From positions 62,001-126,000 of the forward strand of contig CAWIVS010000002.1 of the NCBI GenBank assembly GCA_963839685.1: a DNA stretch of 64,000 nt, in the 5' to 3' direction. The position numbers were made by a program, and so were the translations under genes. Shown here piece after piece: positions 1 to 8,978 of this stretch (within the stretch, counting starts at the first letter, position 1; each line of letters begins with the position of its first letter). This DNA is from CADEED01 sp963839685. GTDB taxonomy: Bacteria > Pseudomonadota > Gammaproteobacteria > Steroidobacterales > Steroidobacteraceae. The notes beneath the pieces were generated by a model, which was not told the DNA's origin, ran no database searches, and saw nothing but the letters and a program-made list of their open reading frames with translations.

Positions 1-603
1 ACCGGTTCTTCGGGATCCGGCAAGTCCACACTCATGAATCTGCTGGGCTGTCTCGATTCGCCCACACGCGGCAACTATCTGCTCGGTGGTCGGGACGTGG
101 CGCAGCTGTCGCGTGTCGAACTGGCGCGCGTGCGCAATGAGCAGATCGGCTTCGTGTTCCAGAATTTCAACCTGCTGGCGCGAACTTCGGCGGCCGAGAA
201 TGTCGAGCTGCCGCTGATCTACGCCAAGGTGCCGCCGGCCGAGCGACATCGGCGCTCGCGCGAAGCGCTGGAGCGCGTGGGTCTCGCGCATCGCGCCGGG
301 CACCATCCCTCGCAGCTTTCCGGTGGCCAGCAGCAGCGCGTTGCCATCGCACGGGCACTGGTGACGCGGCCGCCATTGATTCTCGCGGATGAGCCCACCG
401 GGAACCTCGACTCGGCCACGAGCACCGAAATCATGAAGCTCCTGGCCGAGCTGCAACGCTCGGGAATGACCATCATCTTCGTTACCCACGAGGCGGATAT
501 CGCCGCGTACGCCGCACGCAAGCTCGCGCTCAAGGACGGCGCCATCATCAGCGACGCGCGACAGCAGCCGGTGCACGCGCCCATCGCGGAAGCTCTCGCA
601 TGA
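1..603 (+). CDS. ABC transporter ATP-binding protein, MacB/LolD type (5' end outside window)
   Basis: Cytoplasmic ATPase of a MacB/LolD-type exporter. The reading frame is open from the first base, which already encodes the Walker A motif GSSGSGKST, so about 30-40 N-terminal residues lie before the window. Further on are the signature LSGGQQQRVAIARAL, Walker B with LILADEPTGNLDS and a switch histidine in VTHE. The stop overlaps the start of the following permease (ATGA), showing translational coupling of the pair. An upstream periplasmic adaptor (MacA-like) would be expected but lies outside. Substrate cannot be read from the sequence. Confidence 0.93.
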   Translation, partial: TGSSGSGKSTLMNLLGCLDSPTRGNYLLGGRDVAQLSRVELARVRNEQIGFVFQNFNLLARTSAAENVELPLIYAKVPPAERHRRSREALERVGLAHRAGHHPSQLSGGQQQRVAIARALVTRPPLILADEPTGNLDSATSTEIMKLLAELQRSGMTIIFVTHEADIAAYAARKLALKDGAIISDARQQPVHAPIAEALA

Positions 604-1832
604 TCAGCGCCGGCGAAACCCTGCGACTCGCCGCACGTGCGCTGCGGCGGAACAAGCTGCGTTCCTTCCTGACCACCCTGGGCATCATCATCGGCGTGGG
701 TGCGGTGATCTTCATCCAGTCGATCGGCGAGGGTGCCAAGTCGCGCGTGCGCGCGCAGATCGAAAGCGCCGGTACCAACATCGTCATGTTGTTCTCCGGT
801 TCGAGCTCCGGTCCCGGAGGCCGAGGCGGCTTTGGCTCGCAGCCGACCATCACCTGGGAAGATTTGCGCGCCATTCAGACCGAGCTGCCTTCGGTGGCGG
901 CGGTGGCGCCGCAGATCAATGCGAGCCAGCCGGTGATCTCCGAGACCAGCACCTGGAACACGCAGATCACGGGCACGACGCCCGACTACTTCACCATCCG
1001 CAACTGGCCGGTGGCCAATGGCCAGTTGTTCACCGCCTCCGACCAGGCGAGCGCGGCGAAGAACGCCGTGATCGGTCAGACCGCGGCCGAGAACCTCTTC
1101 GGGCCGGGCGTCGATCCCATCGGGCAGATCGTGCGGATACGCGATGCGCCATTCACGATTGTGGGAGTGCTCGAGCGCAAGGGCCAGAACGCCATGGGCG
1201 TGGACCAGGACGACGGACTCTTTATTCCTCTGTCGGCGTTCCAGACCCGCATGCAGCGCGGTCTGGGAAAATTCGTGCCGGGTCGTATCGCGGTCAGCGC
1301 CGTGTCGCCCGAGGCGATTCCGCGCGTGCGTCAGGAAATCTCGCAGCTGCTGCGCGAACGGCACCGGCTCGGGGATGACGAGGAGGACGATTTCACCACC
1401 AGCAGCATGGCCGAGATGACCAGCATGCTGACCTCGACACAGGACACCCTGACGCTGCTGCTCATGGCGATTGCGCTGGTGTCGCTGGTGGTGGGCGGCA
1501 TTGGCGTCATGAACATCATGCTGGTGTCGGTCACCGAACGCACCCGCGAGATCGGCATCCGCATGGCGGTGGGCGCGCAACCCGCGGACATCATGGCGCA
1601 GTTCCTGGTCGAAGCGTTGGTTCTGTCCGCCATTGGTGGCGCACTCGGGGTGATCTTCGGCGTGGGCGCGGGGCGCTTCATCGCCCCGCTGTTCGGCTGG
1701 ACCATGGAGACCAAGACGCAGATCGTCTTCATCGCACTCGGCGTGAGCGCCGGCGTCGGCATCGTGTTCGGCTTGTATCCGGCTCGCAAGGCGTCGCGTC
1801 TCGATCCCATCGAGGCACTGCGCTACGAGTGA
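600..1832 (+). CDS. MacB-like ABC transporter permease (FtsX family)
   Basis: Inner-membrane permease of 410 residues, partner of the preceding ATPase. The order is a short cytoplasmic N-terminus, one transmembrane segment (about residues 20-40, around the ITTLGIIIGVGAVIF-like stretch), a large periplasmic MacB-PCD domain, and three C-terminal transmembrane segments with the FtsX motif near GGIGVMNIMLVSVTERTREI. Length and topology match the MacB-like permeases that work with a MacA-type adaptor and an outer-membrane channel, typically exporting peptides, macrolides or lipoproteins. The start overlaps the ATPase stop by ATGA. Confidence 0.92.
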   Translation: MISAGETLRLAARALRRNKLRSFLTTLGIIIGVGAVIFIQSIGEGAKSRVRAQIESAGTNIVMLFSGSSSGPGGRGGFGSQPTITWEDLRAIQTELPSVAAVAPQINASQPVISETSTWNTQITGTTPDYFTIRNWPVANGQLFTASDQASAAKNAVIGQTAAENLFGPGVDPIGQIVRIRDAPFTIVGVLERKGQNAMGVDQDDGLFIPLSAFQTRMQRGLGKFVPGRIAVSAVSPEAIPRVRQEISQLLRERHRLGDDEEDDFTTSSMAEMTSMLTSTQDTLTLLLMAIALVSLVVGGIGVMNIMLVSVTERTREIGIRMAVGAQPADIMAQFLVEALVLSAIGGALGVIFGVGAGRFIAPLFGWTMETKTQIVFIALGVSAGVGIVFGLYPARKASRLDPIEALRYE

Positions 1833-1893
1833 AGCCGACTGATGGGACGGCGCTTATACTGGCGCCTCACTACATTCCGAGAGCCGTGTCGCC

Positions 1894-3243
1894 ATGATGA
1901 ATCGCCGACAACTCCTGACGGCCGCGGGGGCGGCTGTCTCGCCCCTGATCGTCCCTTCGCGCGCCTGGGGCTCGAACAGCCGCATTCGCGTGGGACAGAT
2001 CGGATTGGGCCGCATCGCGCAGGGCCATGACATGCCTGGCGTCATCAAGTCGGACCTGGCCGATTACGTCGCGGTCTGCGACCTCGACAGCCGGCGCGTC
2101 GCCGATGGCGTGGCCATCGTGGAAAAGTCATTCACCGAGCGCGGCATGACCGCGCCGCAGATCCGCACCTTCGACAACTACCGCGAGTTGCTCGCCCGTC
2201 GCGACATCGACGCGGTGGTGATCAGCACGCCGGACCACTGGCACGCCGAGGTGGCGCTGGCCGCGGTGAAGGCCGGCAAGGACGTGTATCTGCAGAAGCC
2301 ATTCACCATGACGCACGCCGAGGGCGTCATCCTGCGCGACGCGGTGAAGCGCAATGGCCGCATCCTGCAGGTCGGCAGTCAGCAGCGTTCCTGGGAGCAG
2401 TTCCGGCGCGCCGCGGAGCTGATCCGTTCCGGCCGCATCGGCCACGTGCAGCGCGTGGAAATCGGGCTGCCGATCGATCCCACCGCGCCCGACACGGCAC
2501 CGGAGGTCGTTCCGCCGAATCTCGATTTCAGCCAGTGGTTAGGCCCGACGCCGTTCGCGTACTACACCGAGATGCGCGTCCATCCGCAGAAGGACTACAA
2601 CCGGCCGGGCTGGCTGCGGCACGAGGCGCATTGCCTCGGCATGATCACCGGCTGGGGCTCGCATCACTACGACACCATGCACTGGGCGCTGGAGTTCGAG
2701 AACACCGGTCCCGGCCGCGTCGAAGGCAAGGGAGAGTTTCCGCCGGCGGACCGCATCTGGAACGTACATGGTTCGTATGACGTGACCCTGCAGTACCCGA
2801 AGAACGTCGTGGTGAACGTCTCGGACAAGCACGACACGGGCCTGAAGTTCTTTGGTGACGAGGGCTGGATCTGGGTGACGCGCGAAGGCACCGGCGCCAC
2901 TTCCAGCGATCCGCAGGCCAAGGGCGCCAACCTGCCGCCGCTGGACGCCAGCGATCCCAGGATCCTCGATCCCAACGGGGTCACGCGGCCGCTGCCGATC
3001 AGCATGTCGCATCACAAGAACTGGCTCGAGTGCGTGCTCTCGCGCAAGCGCCCGCTGGCCCCGGCCGACGTCGCCCATCGCAGCAATACGGCGTGCATCG
3101 TGAGCTGGATCGCGATGAAGCTCGGCAGGCCGCTCGAATGGGATCCGAAGACCGAAAGGTTCAGGAACGACGCCGAGGCCAATGCCATGTTGAGCCGCGG
3201 CGAGCGCGAGCCGTACGGGGCGCTCACACTGGCAAAGGCCTAG
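1894..3243 (+). CDS. Tat-exported Gfo/Idh/MocA family oxidoreductase
   Basis: 449-residue NAD(P)-dependent oxidoreductase of the Gfo/Idh/MocA family. It starts with a twin-arginine signal (MMNRRQLLTAAGAAV, then a short hydrophobic run ending near SRAWG), followed by a Rossmann fold with GQIGLGRIAQG and the family lysine-proline motif in QKPFTM. Such secreted members usually act on sugar or cyclitol derivatives, but the substrate here is unknown. A possible -10 box TATACT lies about 40 bases upstream. The second ATG at 1897 is an equally good start. It stands alone between a transporter and glycogen phosphorylase. Confidence 0.9.
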   Translation: MMNRRQLLTAAGAAVSPLIVPSRAWGSNSRIRVGQIGLGRIAQGHDMPGVIKSDLADYVAVCDLDSRRVADGVAIVEKSFTERGMTAPQIRTFDNYRELLARRDIDAVVISTPDHWHAEVALAAVKAGKDVYLQKPFTMTHAEGVILRDAVKRNGRILQVGSQQRSWEQFRRAAELIRSGRIGHVQRVEIGLPIDPTAPDTAPEVVPPNLDFSQWLGPTPFAYYTEMRVHPQKDYNRPGWLRHEAHCLGMITGWGSHHYDTMHWALEFENTGPGRVEGKGEFPPADRIWNVHGSYDVTLQYPKNVVVNVSDKHDTGLKFFGDEGWIWVTREGTGATSSDPQAKGANLPPLDASDPRILDPNGVTRPLPISMSHHKNWLECVLSRKRPLAPADVAHRSNTACIVSWIAMKLGRPLEWDPKTERFRNDAEANAMLSRGEREPYGALTLAKA

Positions 3244-3642
3244 AAAATGGGGGACATTCCTGATTTGTAGTCAAAAGGGGACGCGCCTGAACTCTGCGGG
3301 CGTTACCTCAGCGGTTTGGTGTAGCATCGTGGCGGCGAATCCCGAATCCCGATTCGTTGCTTCCGAGCGGCTCTCCTTGATGAGTTCATCCGTGAGAGGG
3401 ATCAGCCTTAGGTAATTACCCCTCTGCGAATCGATGCATGGCGATAATGGTCGCCAGGCCGCGTAAGCCAAATCCGAAGTGACACCACCCGTTGATTGCA
3501 CCGGCCAGGAGCCGGTATTTCCTCGTCCGCTTCGTCGCGGTGCAAAGTGCAATCGAATTGGCGTACAAAGGCCCCCTCCAGATCCTGCATGAATCTTGCA
3601 GCCGGTCCGGGGATACCAAGAATTCAAGAGGGCGCCTGATCC
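3244..3642. other. intergenic region with a REP-like repeat, no convincing gene
   Basis: About 400 bases between the oxidoreductase and glycogen phosphorylase. It begins, three bases after the stop codon, with a copy of the GGGGACATTCC-type repeat described separately. The remainder holds only short open frames on both strands with no recognisable product and no tRNA-like structure. The last 60 bases should carry the glycogen phosphorylase promoter and the ribosome binding site. Confidence 0.6.
3249..3290 (+). repeat. REP-like repeat, copy 1
   Basis: A GGGGACATTCC core is followed by a TAG-CAAAAGGGG-like block. The same arrangement, with a few changes, occurs in both arms of the inverted repeat at 22973-23088 and, inverted, at 33571-33599. 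All three copies are intergenic and touch gene ends. This pattern is that of repetitive extragenic palindromes mobilised by REP-associated (Y1-type) transposases; no transposase gene is visible in the window, so that link is inference. Confidence 0.55.
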
Positions 3643-6180
3643 GTGAGCACTCCCGTCACCAATCTTCCGATGGTCGCCAGCGGTCCCGTGCACGACGAGG
3701 ATCGCACCGCCCTCAGCAAGGACGCGCTCAAGCACGCCTTCCTCGACAATCTGTTCTATATCCAGGGCAAGTTCCCGGCGCTGGCGACCAAGACCGACTA
3801 CTACATGGCGCTGGCCTACGCGGTGCGTGATCGCATCATGCAGCGCTGGATCTCAACCGCCGCGGCGTACACCAAGCAGGGCTCGCGCACGGTGTCGTAC
3901 CTCTCGGCCGAATTCCTGATGGGACCGCATCTCGGCAACAACCTCATCAACCTGGGTATCTATGAAACCGCACGCACCGCGGTGGCGGAGTTGGGGCTGG
4001 ATCTCGAAGAGTTGCTGGCCCACGAGGACGAACCCGGACTGGGCAACGGTGGTCTCGGGCGCCTCGCGGCCTGCTTCATCGATTCACTGGCCACGCTCGA
4101 AGTGCCGGCGCTGGGTTACGGCATTCGCTACGAGTTCGGCATCTTCCAGCAGGAGATCGTCGACGGCTGGCAGGTGGAAAAGACCGACAAGTGGCTGCGT
4201 TATGGGAATCCATGGGAGATCGCGCGGCCGGAGTGGTGTCAGGAAGTGAAATTCGGCGGACATACCGAGGTGTGGTACGACGAATTCCATCGCAAGCGTA
4301 CCCGCTGGGTACCGGGCCGAATCGTCAACGGCATTCCCTACGACACGCCGATTCTCGGTTACCACGTCAACACGGCCAATACCTTGCGGCTGTGGAAGGC
4401 CGAGGCTCCCGAGTCTTTCGACTTCGGCACATTCAATCGCGGGGACTACTACGGCGCGGTCAACCAGAAGGTGGCGAGCGAGAATCTCACCAAGGTGCTC
4501 TATCCCAACGACGAGCAGGTCAGGGGCAAGGAGCTGCGCCTCGAACAGCAGTATTTCTTCGTGAGCTGCTCACTGCAGGACATGCTGCGTATCTGCAGGG
4601 TTCAGAAGATTCCGCCGGAACGCTTTCACGAAAAGTTCGCCATCCAGCTGAACGACACGCATCCGTCGATTGCGGTGGCCGAGCTCATGCGCCTGCTGGT
4701 CGACGAATTGCACCTGGATTGGGAACGCGCCTGGAGCATCACGCGCCAGACTTTCGGCTACACCAATCACACGCTGCTCCCCGAGGCGCTGGAGCGTTGG
4801 CCGGTCGGCATGTTCGTCAAGCTGCTGCCGCGGCTGCTGGAAATAATCTACGAGATCAACGCGCGCTTCCTGGACGAGGTGCGCATGGCCTTCTTCGGCA
4901 ACGAGGAGCGCATCAAGCGCCTGTCGATCATCGATGAATCCGGCGAACGTTACGTGCGCATGGCGCACCTCGCCAGCGTCGGCAGCCACGCCATCAATGG
5001 AGTCGCGCAGCTGCACTCTGATTTGCTCCAGAGCGACGTGCTCAAGGATTTTGCGCAGCTGTGGCCGGAGAAGTTTTCCAACAAGACCAATGGCGTGACG
5101 CCGCGGCGCTGGATGGTGTTGTCCAATCCGCGCCTCGCGCATTGCATCACGCAGCGCATCGGCGATGAGTGGATCCGGGACCTGTCGCTGCTGCGCAAAC
5201 TCGAACCGCTGGTCGAAGATGCGGATTTCCGCGCCGAATGGCGCCAGATCAAACACGCCAACAAGGCCTCGCTGGCGGGACTGATCGAGGAACGCACCGG
5301 TGTGGTGGTGAACCCGGCTGCGATTTTCGACGTGCAGGTCAAGCGCATCCACGAATACAAGCGCCAGCACCTGAACATCCTGCATGTCATTGGCCTGTAT
5401 CACCGCCTCAAGACCGATCCCAAGTTCACCATGGAGCCGCGGGTGTTCGTATTCGGCGGCAAGGCGGCCCCGGGTTATTACCTCGCCAAGCTCATCATTC
5501 GACTGATCACCGCGGCGGCCGAGATCATCAATCGCGATCCCGGCGTGCGGGATCTGATCAAGGTGGTGTACCTGCCGAACTTCAACGTGACCAACGGCCA
5601 GCGCATCTACCCCGCGGCGGATCTCTCCGAGCAGATTTCCACGGCCGGCAAGGAAGCCTCCGGCACCGGCAACATGAAGTTCCAGATGAATGGCGCGCTC
5701 ACCATCGGTACGGTGGATGGCGCCAACATCGAGATCTGCGAAGAAGTGGGCGTCGAGAACTTCTTCCTCTTCGGTCTGGAGGCACACGAAGTTGCGGCCA
5801 AGCGCGCCATGGGCTATCGCCCCACGGAATGCATCGAAGCCAACGAGGAGCTGCAGGCCGTCATCCAGCTCATCCGCGACGGTTTCTTCTCGCGAGGCAA
5901 CTCCTCGCAGTTCCTGCCGCTCATCGACAATCTCGTGCATCACGATCCGTACTTCGTGATGGCCGACTACCAGTCCTATGCGGACTGCCAGGCCCTGGTC
6001 GACCAGAGTTATCGCGACAAGGAGGGCTGGACGCGCATGTCCATCCTCAACGCCGCGCGCTCCGGCAAGTTCTCCTCCGACCGTACCATTCGCGAGTACT
6101 GCAACGAGATCTGGTACGCCAAGCCAGTGCGCGTGCAATTGCTGTCACAAGAAGAAGTAAAGGCTGGTCTCCTTCAGTAA
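3643..6180 (+). CDS. glgP: glycogen/starch/alpha-glucan phosphorylase
   Basis: 845-residue phosphorylase that releases glucose-1-phosphate from glycogen or maltodextrins in the cytoplasm, with pyridoxal phosphate as cofactor. The PLP-binding signature EASGTGNMKF is present with its lysine at about residue 679, the position usual for the family, and the length is full (family about 800-850). The start is GTG at 3643, preceded by AGAGGG at a good distance; translation from there gives the expected N-terminus. No other glycogen genes are adjacent, so it appears to be a stand-alone unit. Confidence 0.96.
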   Translation: MSTPVTNLPMVASGPVHDEDRTALSKDALKHAFLDNLFYIQGKFPALATKTDYYMALAYAVRDRIMQRWISTAAAYTKQGSRTVSYLSAEFLMGPHLGNNLINLGIYETARTAVAELGLDLEELLAHEDEPGLGNGGLGRLAACFIDSLATLEVPALGYGIRYEFGIFQQEIVDGWQVEKTDKWLRYGNPWEIARPEWCQEVKFGGHTEVWYDEFHRKRTRWVPGRIVNGIPYDTPILGYHVNTANTLRLWKAEAPESFDFGTFNRGDYYGAVNQKVASENLTKVLYPNDEQVRGKELRLEQQYFFVSCSLQDMLRICRVQKIPPERFHEKFAIQLNDTHPSIAVAELMRLLVDELHLDWERAWSITRQTFGYTNHTLLPEALERWPVGMFVKLLPRLLEIIYEINARFLDEVRMAFFGNEERIKRLSIIDESGERYVRMAHLASVGSHAINGVAQLHSDLLQSDVLKDFAQLWPEKFSNKTNGVTPRRWMVLSNPRLAHCITQRIGDEWIRDLSLLRKLEPLVEDADFRAEWRQIKHANKASLAGLIEERTGVVVNPAAIFDVQVKRIHEYKRQHLNILHVIGLYHRLKTDPKFTMEPRVFVFGGKAAPGYYLAKLIIRLITAAAEIINRDPGVRDLIKVVYLPNFNVTNGQRIYPAADLSEQISTAGKEASGTGNMKFQMNGALTIGTVDGANIEICEEVGVENFFLFGLEAHEVAAKRAMGYRPTECIEANEELQAVIQLIRDGFFSRGNSSQFLPLIDNLVHHDPYFVMADYQSYADCQALVDQSYRDKEGWTRMSILNAARSGKFSSDRTIREYCNEIWYAKPVRVQLLSQEEVKAGLLQ

Positions 6181-6216
6181 CATGGGTGGCCGTCAGGTCT
6201 GACGAGGGGAATGGGG

Positions 6217-7368
6217 ATGCACGGATTCAAACGCGCGCTGTCGTTGGCTGCGGCAGGGTTGCTCGTCGTCGCAGCGCATGCCAAGGAGAAAGCGGCGGCA
6301 GTCGCTCCGCCCGCGCCGGATCCAAAAGCCATCGAGCTCATCCAGCAGCTCGGCCTGGTCGAATCACCCGTCGCGCTGCGCGATCAGAAAGGGTGGAAGA
6401 CGCCACGCCGAATCGTGATGATCGCTTCGGGGCCGCTGGGAGGCGCGCCAGCGCTCGAATTGCCCGGCGTCGAAGTCATCATCGTCAAGGATGCCGAAGA
6501 AATGGTGGCGCAGGCGGGACGCGCCGATGCCATCATCGCCGGCGACGATGTGGCCTGCGACGACCGCGTACTCGCCGCCGCCAAACAACTGCGCTGGATT
6601 GCCGTCTATTCGGCTGGCGTTGAATCCTGTCTCGGCAAGCCTGCGCTCGAGAAACCCGGCATCACCGTCACCAACATGCGCGCCGTGGCCGGCCCCGTGA
6701 TGGCCGAGCACTCCATCGCGCTCATGTTCGCGCTGTCGCGTTCGCTGCAGGTGTCGATCGGCCGTCAGGCAAGCGGTGAGGGGTGGAATCGCAACTTCGC
6801 CGGATCGCAGCCCCAGGCTCTGACCGGCAAGACGGTGCTCATCGCCGGCCTCGGTGGCATTGGGCTCGAAGTCGCGGAGCGCGCGCACGCGCTTGGCATG
6901 AACGTGATCGCGACGCGCAACAGTTCCCGCGAAGGTCCGAAATACGTGAGTTACGTCGGGCTCTCGGATGAACTGCCGACGCTGATTGGCCAGGCCGACG
7001 TGATCGTGGCTGCATTGCCGCTGGTGCCCGCCACCACCAATCTCTTCGACGCGAAGATGTTCGCGCGCATGAAGAAGACGGCGTTCTTCATCAATGTCGG
7101 CCGCGGAGGCAGCGTGGTCACCAACGACCTGGTGGCTGCGCTCAATTCGGGAACCATCGCGGGAGCCGGGCTGGATGTCACCGATCCCGAGCCGCTGCCG
7201 AAGGATCACGCGCTCTGGAAGGCGAAGAACATCATCATTACGCCGCACATGTCGGCGCAGTCGGATCTCGGTCAGAGCGCGCGCGTCATGATCCTGCGCG
7301 AGCAGCTGCGGCGCTTCGTCGCCGGCGACAAGCTGCTCTCCGTGGTGGACTTCAAGAAGGGATACTGA
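6217..7368 (+). CDS. D-2-hydroxyacid dehydrogenase with N-terminal signal peptide
   Basis: NAD-dependent D-isomer 2-hydroxyacid dehydrogenase, about 383 residues. It shows the Rossmann motif GLGGIG in the middle, the catalytic arginine region INVGRGG, the DPEPLP stretch and the catalytic histidine in TPHMSA. ATG at 6217 is preferred over 6211 because AGGGGA then sits six bases upstream. The N-terminus (MHGFKRALSLAAAGLLVVAA, then HAK) looks like a Sec signal peptide, which is unusual for an NAD-dependent enzyme and would place it in the periplasm. The substrate is unknown; glyoxylate, hydroxypyruvate or another 2-ketoacid are possible. Confidence 0.88.
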   Translation: MHGFKRALSLAAAGLLVVAAHAKEKAAAVAPPAPDPKAIELIQQLGLVESPVALRDQKGWKTPRRIVMIASGPLGGAPALELPGVEVIIVKDAEEMVAQAGRADAIIAGDDVACDDRVLAAAKQLRWIAVYSAGVESCLGKPALEKPGITVTNMRAVAGPVMAEHSIALMFALSRSLQVSIGRQASGEGWNRNFAGSQPQALTGKTVLIAGLGGIGLEVAERAHALGMNVIATRNSSREGPKYVSYVGLSDELPTLIGQADVIVAALPLVPATTNLFDAKMFARMKKTAFFINVGRGGSVVTNDLVAALNSGTIAGAGLDVTDPEPLPKDHALWKAKNIIITPHMSAQSDLGQSARVMILREQLRRFVAGDKLLSVVDFKKGY

Positions 7369-7369
7369 G

Positions 7370-7407
7370 GAACGGGCGCGGGCAGCCTTCCGCCGCGCGC
7401 CCGGTTC
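7370..7407. terminator. putative bidirectional terminator hairpin
   Basis: Between the convergent dehydrogenase and M20 peptidase genes. GAAC-GGGCGCG (7370-7380) pairs with CGCGCCC-GTTC (7396-7407, one bulged G). On the plus strand it is followed by a short T-rich run (TATTTT). The position between two 3' ends fits a shared terminator. Confidence 0.5.
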
Positions 7408-7410
7408 GAA

Positions 7411-8859
7411 CTATTTTCCGCCCGCGTACATCTTCGTGAGGCGATAGAGAAACTCGCGCCCCTCCATCAGTGTCTGCACGCGGATCCGCTCGTTCAGGCC
7501 GTGTGCATTGCTGGTGGCGCCGTCGCTCAGCATGCCGGAGACGCCGTAGGTCGGAATGCCGACGGGCGTGAGAAAGCGTCCATCCGTGGCACCGCTGGAA
7601 ATGGTCGGCACGATGGCCAGGCCTGGAAACATGTCGCCGGTGAGTTTTTCGATCGGTGCCATCACCTGGCGTGACAGTGCCAGCGGCGCGCCCACCTTTT
7701 CGGGCGGTGACTGGAATTCGACGCTGACCTTCGGATCGTTGATGGCACGAATCAGCTCCTGCCGGATTTCTTCCTGCGCGTGGCCCGGGAAAATGCGGCA
7801 GTTGACGTTGGCGGTCGCCCGCTGTGGCAACGCATTCGGTGCATGGCCGCCGGCGATCTGCGTCGCCACGCAATTGGTGCGCAGGATGGCATTGGAAGAC
7901 GCATCCTTCTTCAGCCGCTCGGTAGCGGCGGCATCGCCATGCGCCGCGGCGATCATGTCCGCGCCTTTTTCACCGCCCTCGATGGCGCCGAATTTCTCGA
8001 AGTAGCTGCGCGAAACGTCGTTGAACTCGACTTTGAACTGGTACGCCTCGATCTTGTTCAGGGCACGGGTGAGCCGGTAGATGGCATTCTCGGGCGTAGG
8101 GCGCGAGGAGTGCCCGCCCTGGTCGCTGGTCGAGAGCGTGAAGTCCTGGTAGACCTTTTCCGACGCGAGCACGGCGACGTACTTGTACACGCCACTCTGC
8201 TGGTCGTAGCGGCCACCGCCACCTTCGTTGAGCGCGAATTCGGCGTCGATGAGATCGCGGTGGTTTTCGATCAGGTAGCTCACGCCATTGAACACATTGG
8301 GCGTTTCTTCGCCGCAGGTGAGAGCGAGCTTGATGCCGCGCCTGGGCTTATAACCGTCGCGCTTGAAGCGCACCATCGTGTCGGCGAACACCGCCGCCAT
8401 GGCCTTGTCGTCGGATGCACCACGCGCATAGAAGAATCCGTCTTCCTCGACGAGCTTGAAAGGATCGCGCTCCCAGTCTTCGCGATTGGCTTCCACCACG
8501 TCGATGTGTGCCAGCAGCAGGATGGGCTTGAGCTTCGGATCGCTGCCCGGCAGGAAGGCGACGAGGTTGCCTTGCTTCGGCCAGTCCTTTGGAACGACGA
8601 CCTGCGCCTGCGCGTCGGTGAAACCTGCTGCGAGGAGTCGCGCCTTCATGGCATTGGAAGCGTCGGTGCACGAGCCCACCGATAGCGTGGTGTTGATCTC
8701 CACCAGCTCCTTGTAGAGCGCACGGAACTCCGTTTCACCGGCTCGCGCCGCCTTGGAGGCAGCGCTCGGGCGGCTGGCGGTGATGTCGGCCGCCTGTGCG
8801 GCGGTGAATGACAGGAGGGCGGCGAGAGCGAAGAGGGTGGACGATCGCATGGACAACAT
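7411..8859 (-). CDS. M20 family metallopeptidase, secreted
   Basis: 482-residue zinc peptidase/deacylase of the M20 (ArgE/DapE/CPG2) family. A Sec signal peptide (MLSMRSSTLFALAALLSF, then TAAQA) precedes the catalytic domain. Metal-binding and catalytic residues are visible in LLAHIDVV (His), GASDDKAM (Asp) and CGEETP (Glu-Glu), with a dimerisation domain insert in the middle. Start at 8859 or, nine bases later, at 8850; the frame is open much further upstream but that region is not protein-like and overlaps the divergent gene. Likely cleaves peptides or N-acyl amino acids in the periplasm. Confidence 0.92.
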   Translation of the reverse strand: MLSMRSSTLFALAALLSFTAAQAADITASRPSAASKAARAGETEFRALYKELVEINTTLSVGSCTDASNAMKARLLAAGFTDAQAQVVVPKDWPKQGNLVAFLPGSDPKLKPILLLAHIDVVEANREDWERDPFKLVEEDGFFYARGASDDKAMAAVFADTMVRFKRDGYKPRRGIKLALTCGEETPNVFNGVSYLIENHRDLIDAEFALNEGGGGRYDQQSGVYKYVAVLASEKVYQDFTLSTSDQGGHSSRPTPENAIYRLTRALNKIEAYQFKVEFNDVSRSYFEKFGAIEGGEKGADMIAAAHGDAAATERLKKDASSNAILRTNCVATQIAGGHAPNALPQRATANVNCRIFPGHAQEEIRQELIRAINDPKVSVEFQSPPEKVGAPLALSRQVMAPIEKLTGDMFPGLAIVPTISSGATDGRFLTPVGIPTYGVSGMLSDGATSNAHGLNERIRVQTLMEGREFLYRLTKMYAGGK

Positions 8860-8978
8860 TTGGTTTTCTCGAAGGGACTTGGTTGGGCGCGACGATAGCT
8901 CATTTCCGAATCCGGGTTTCCCGGGAAGTTCGCTTACGTCGGCGCGCTCCGACTGCCGTTCTGCGCTATTTTTGGCCG

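Noticed and set aside
219..1580. 453-residue open frame antisense to the MacB-like pair
   Set aside because: Histidine- and arginine-rich composition, no domain, and complete overlap with two clearly coding genes.
3492..3830. 112-residue open frame before glgP
   Set aside because: It overlaps the glgP start in another frame and shows no family resemblance.
4570..6138. 522-residue open frame antisense to glycogen phosphorylase
   Set aside because: Shadow of the third codon positions in GC-rich DNA; no motif and no start signal.
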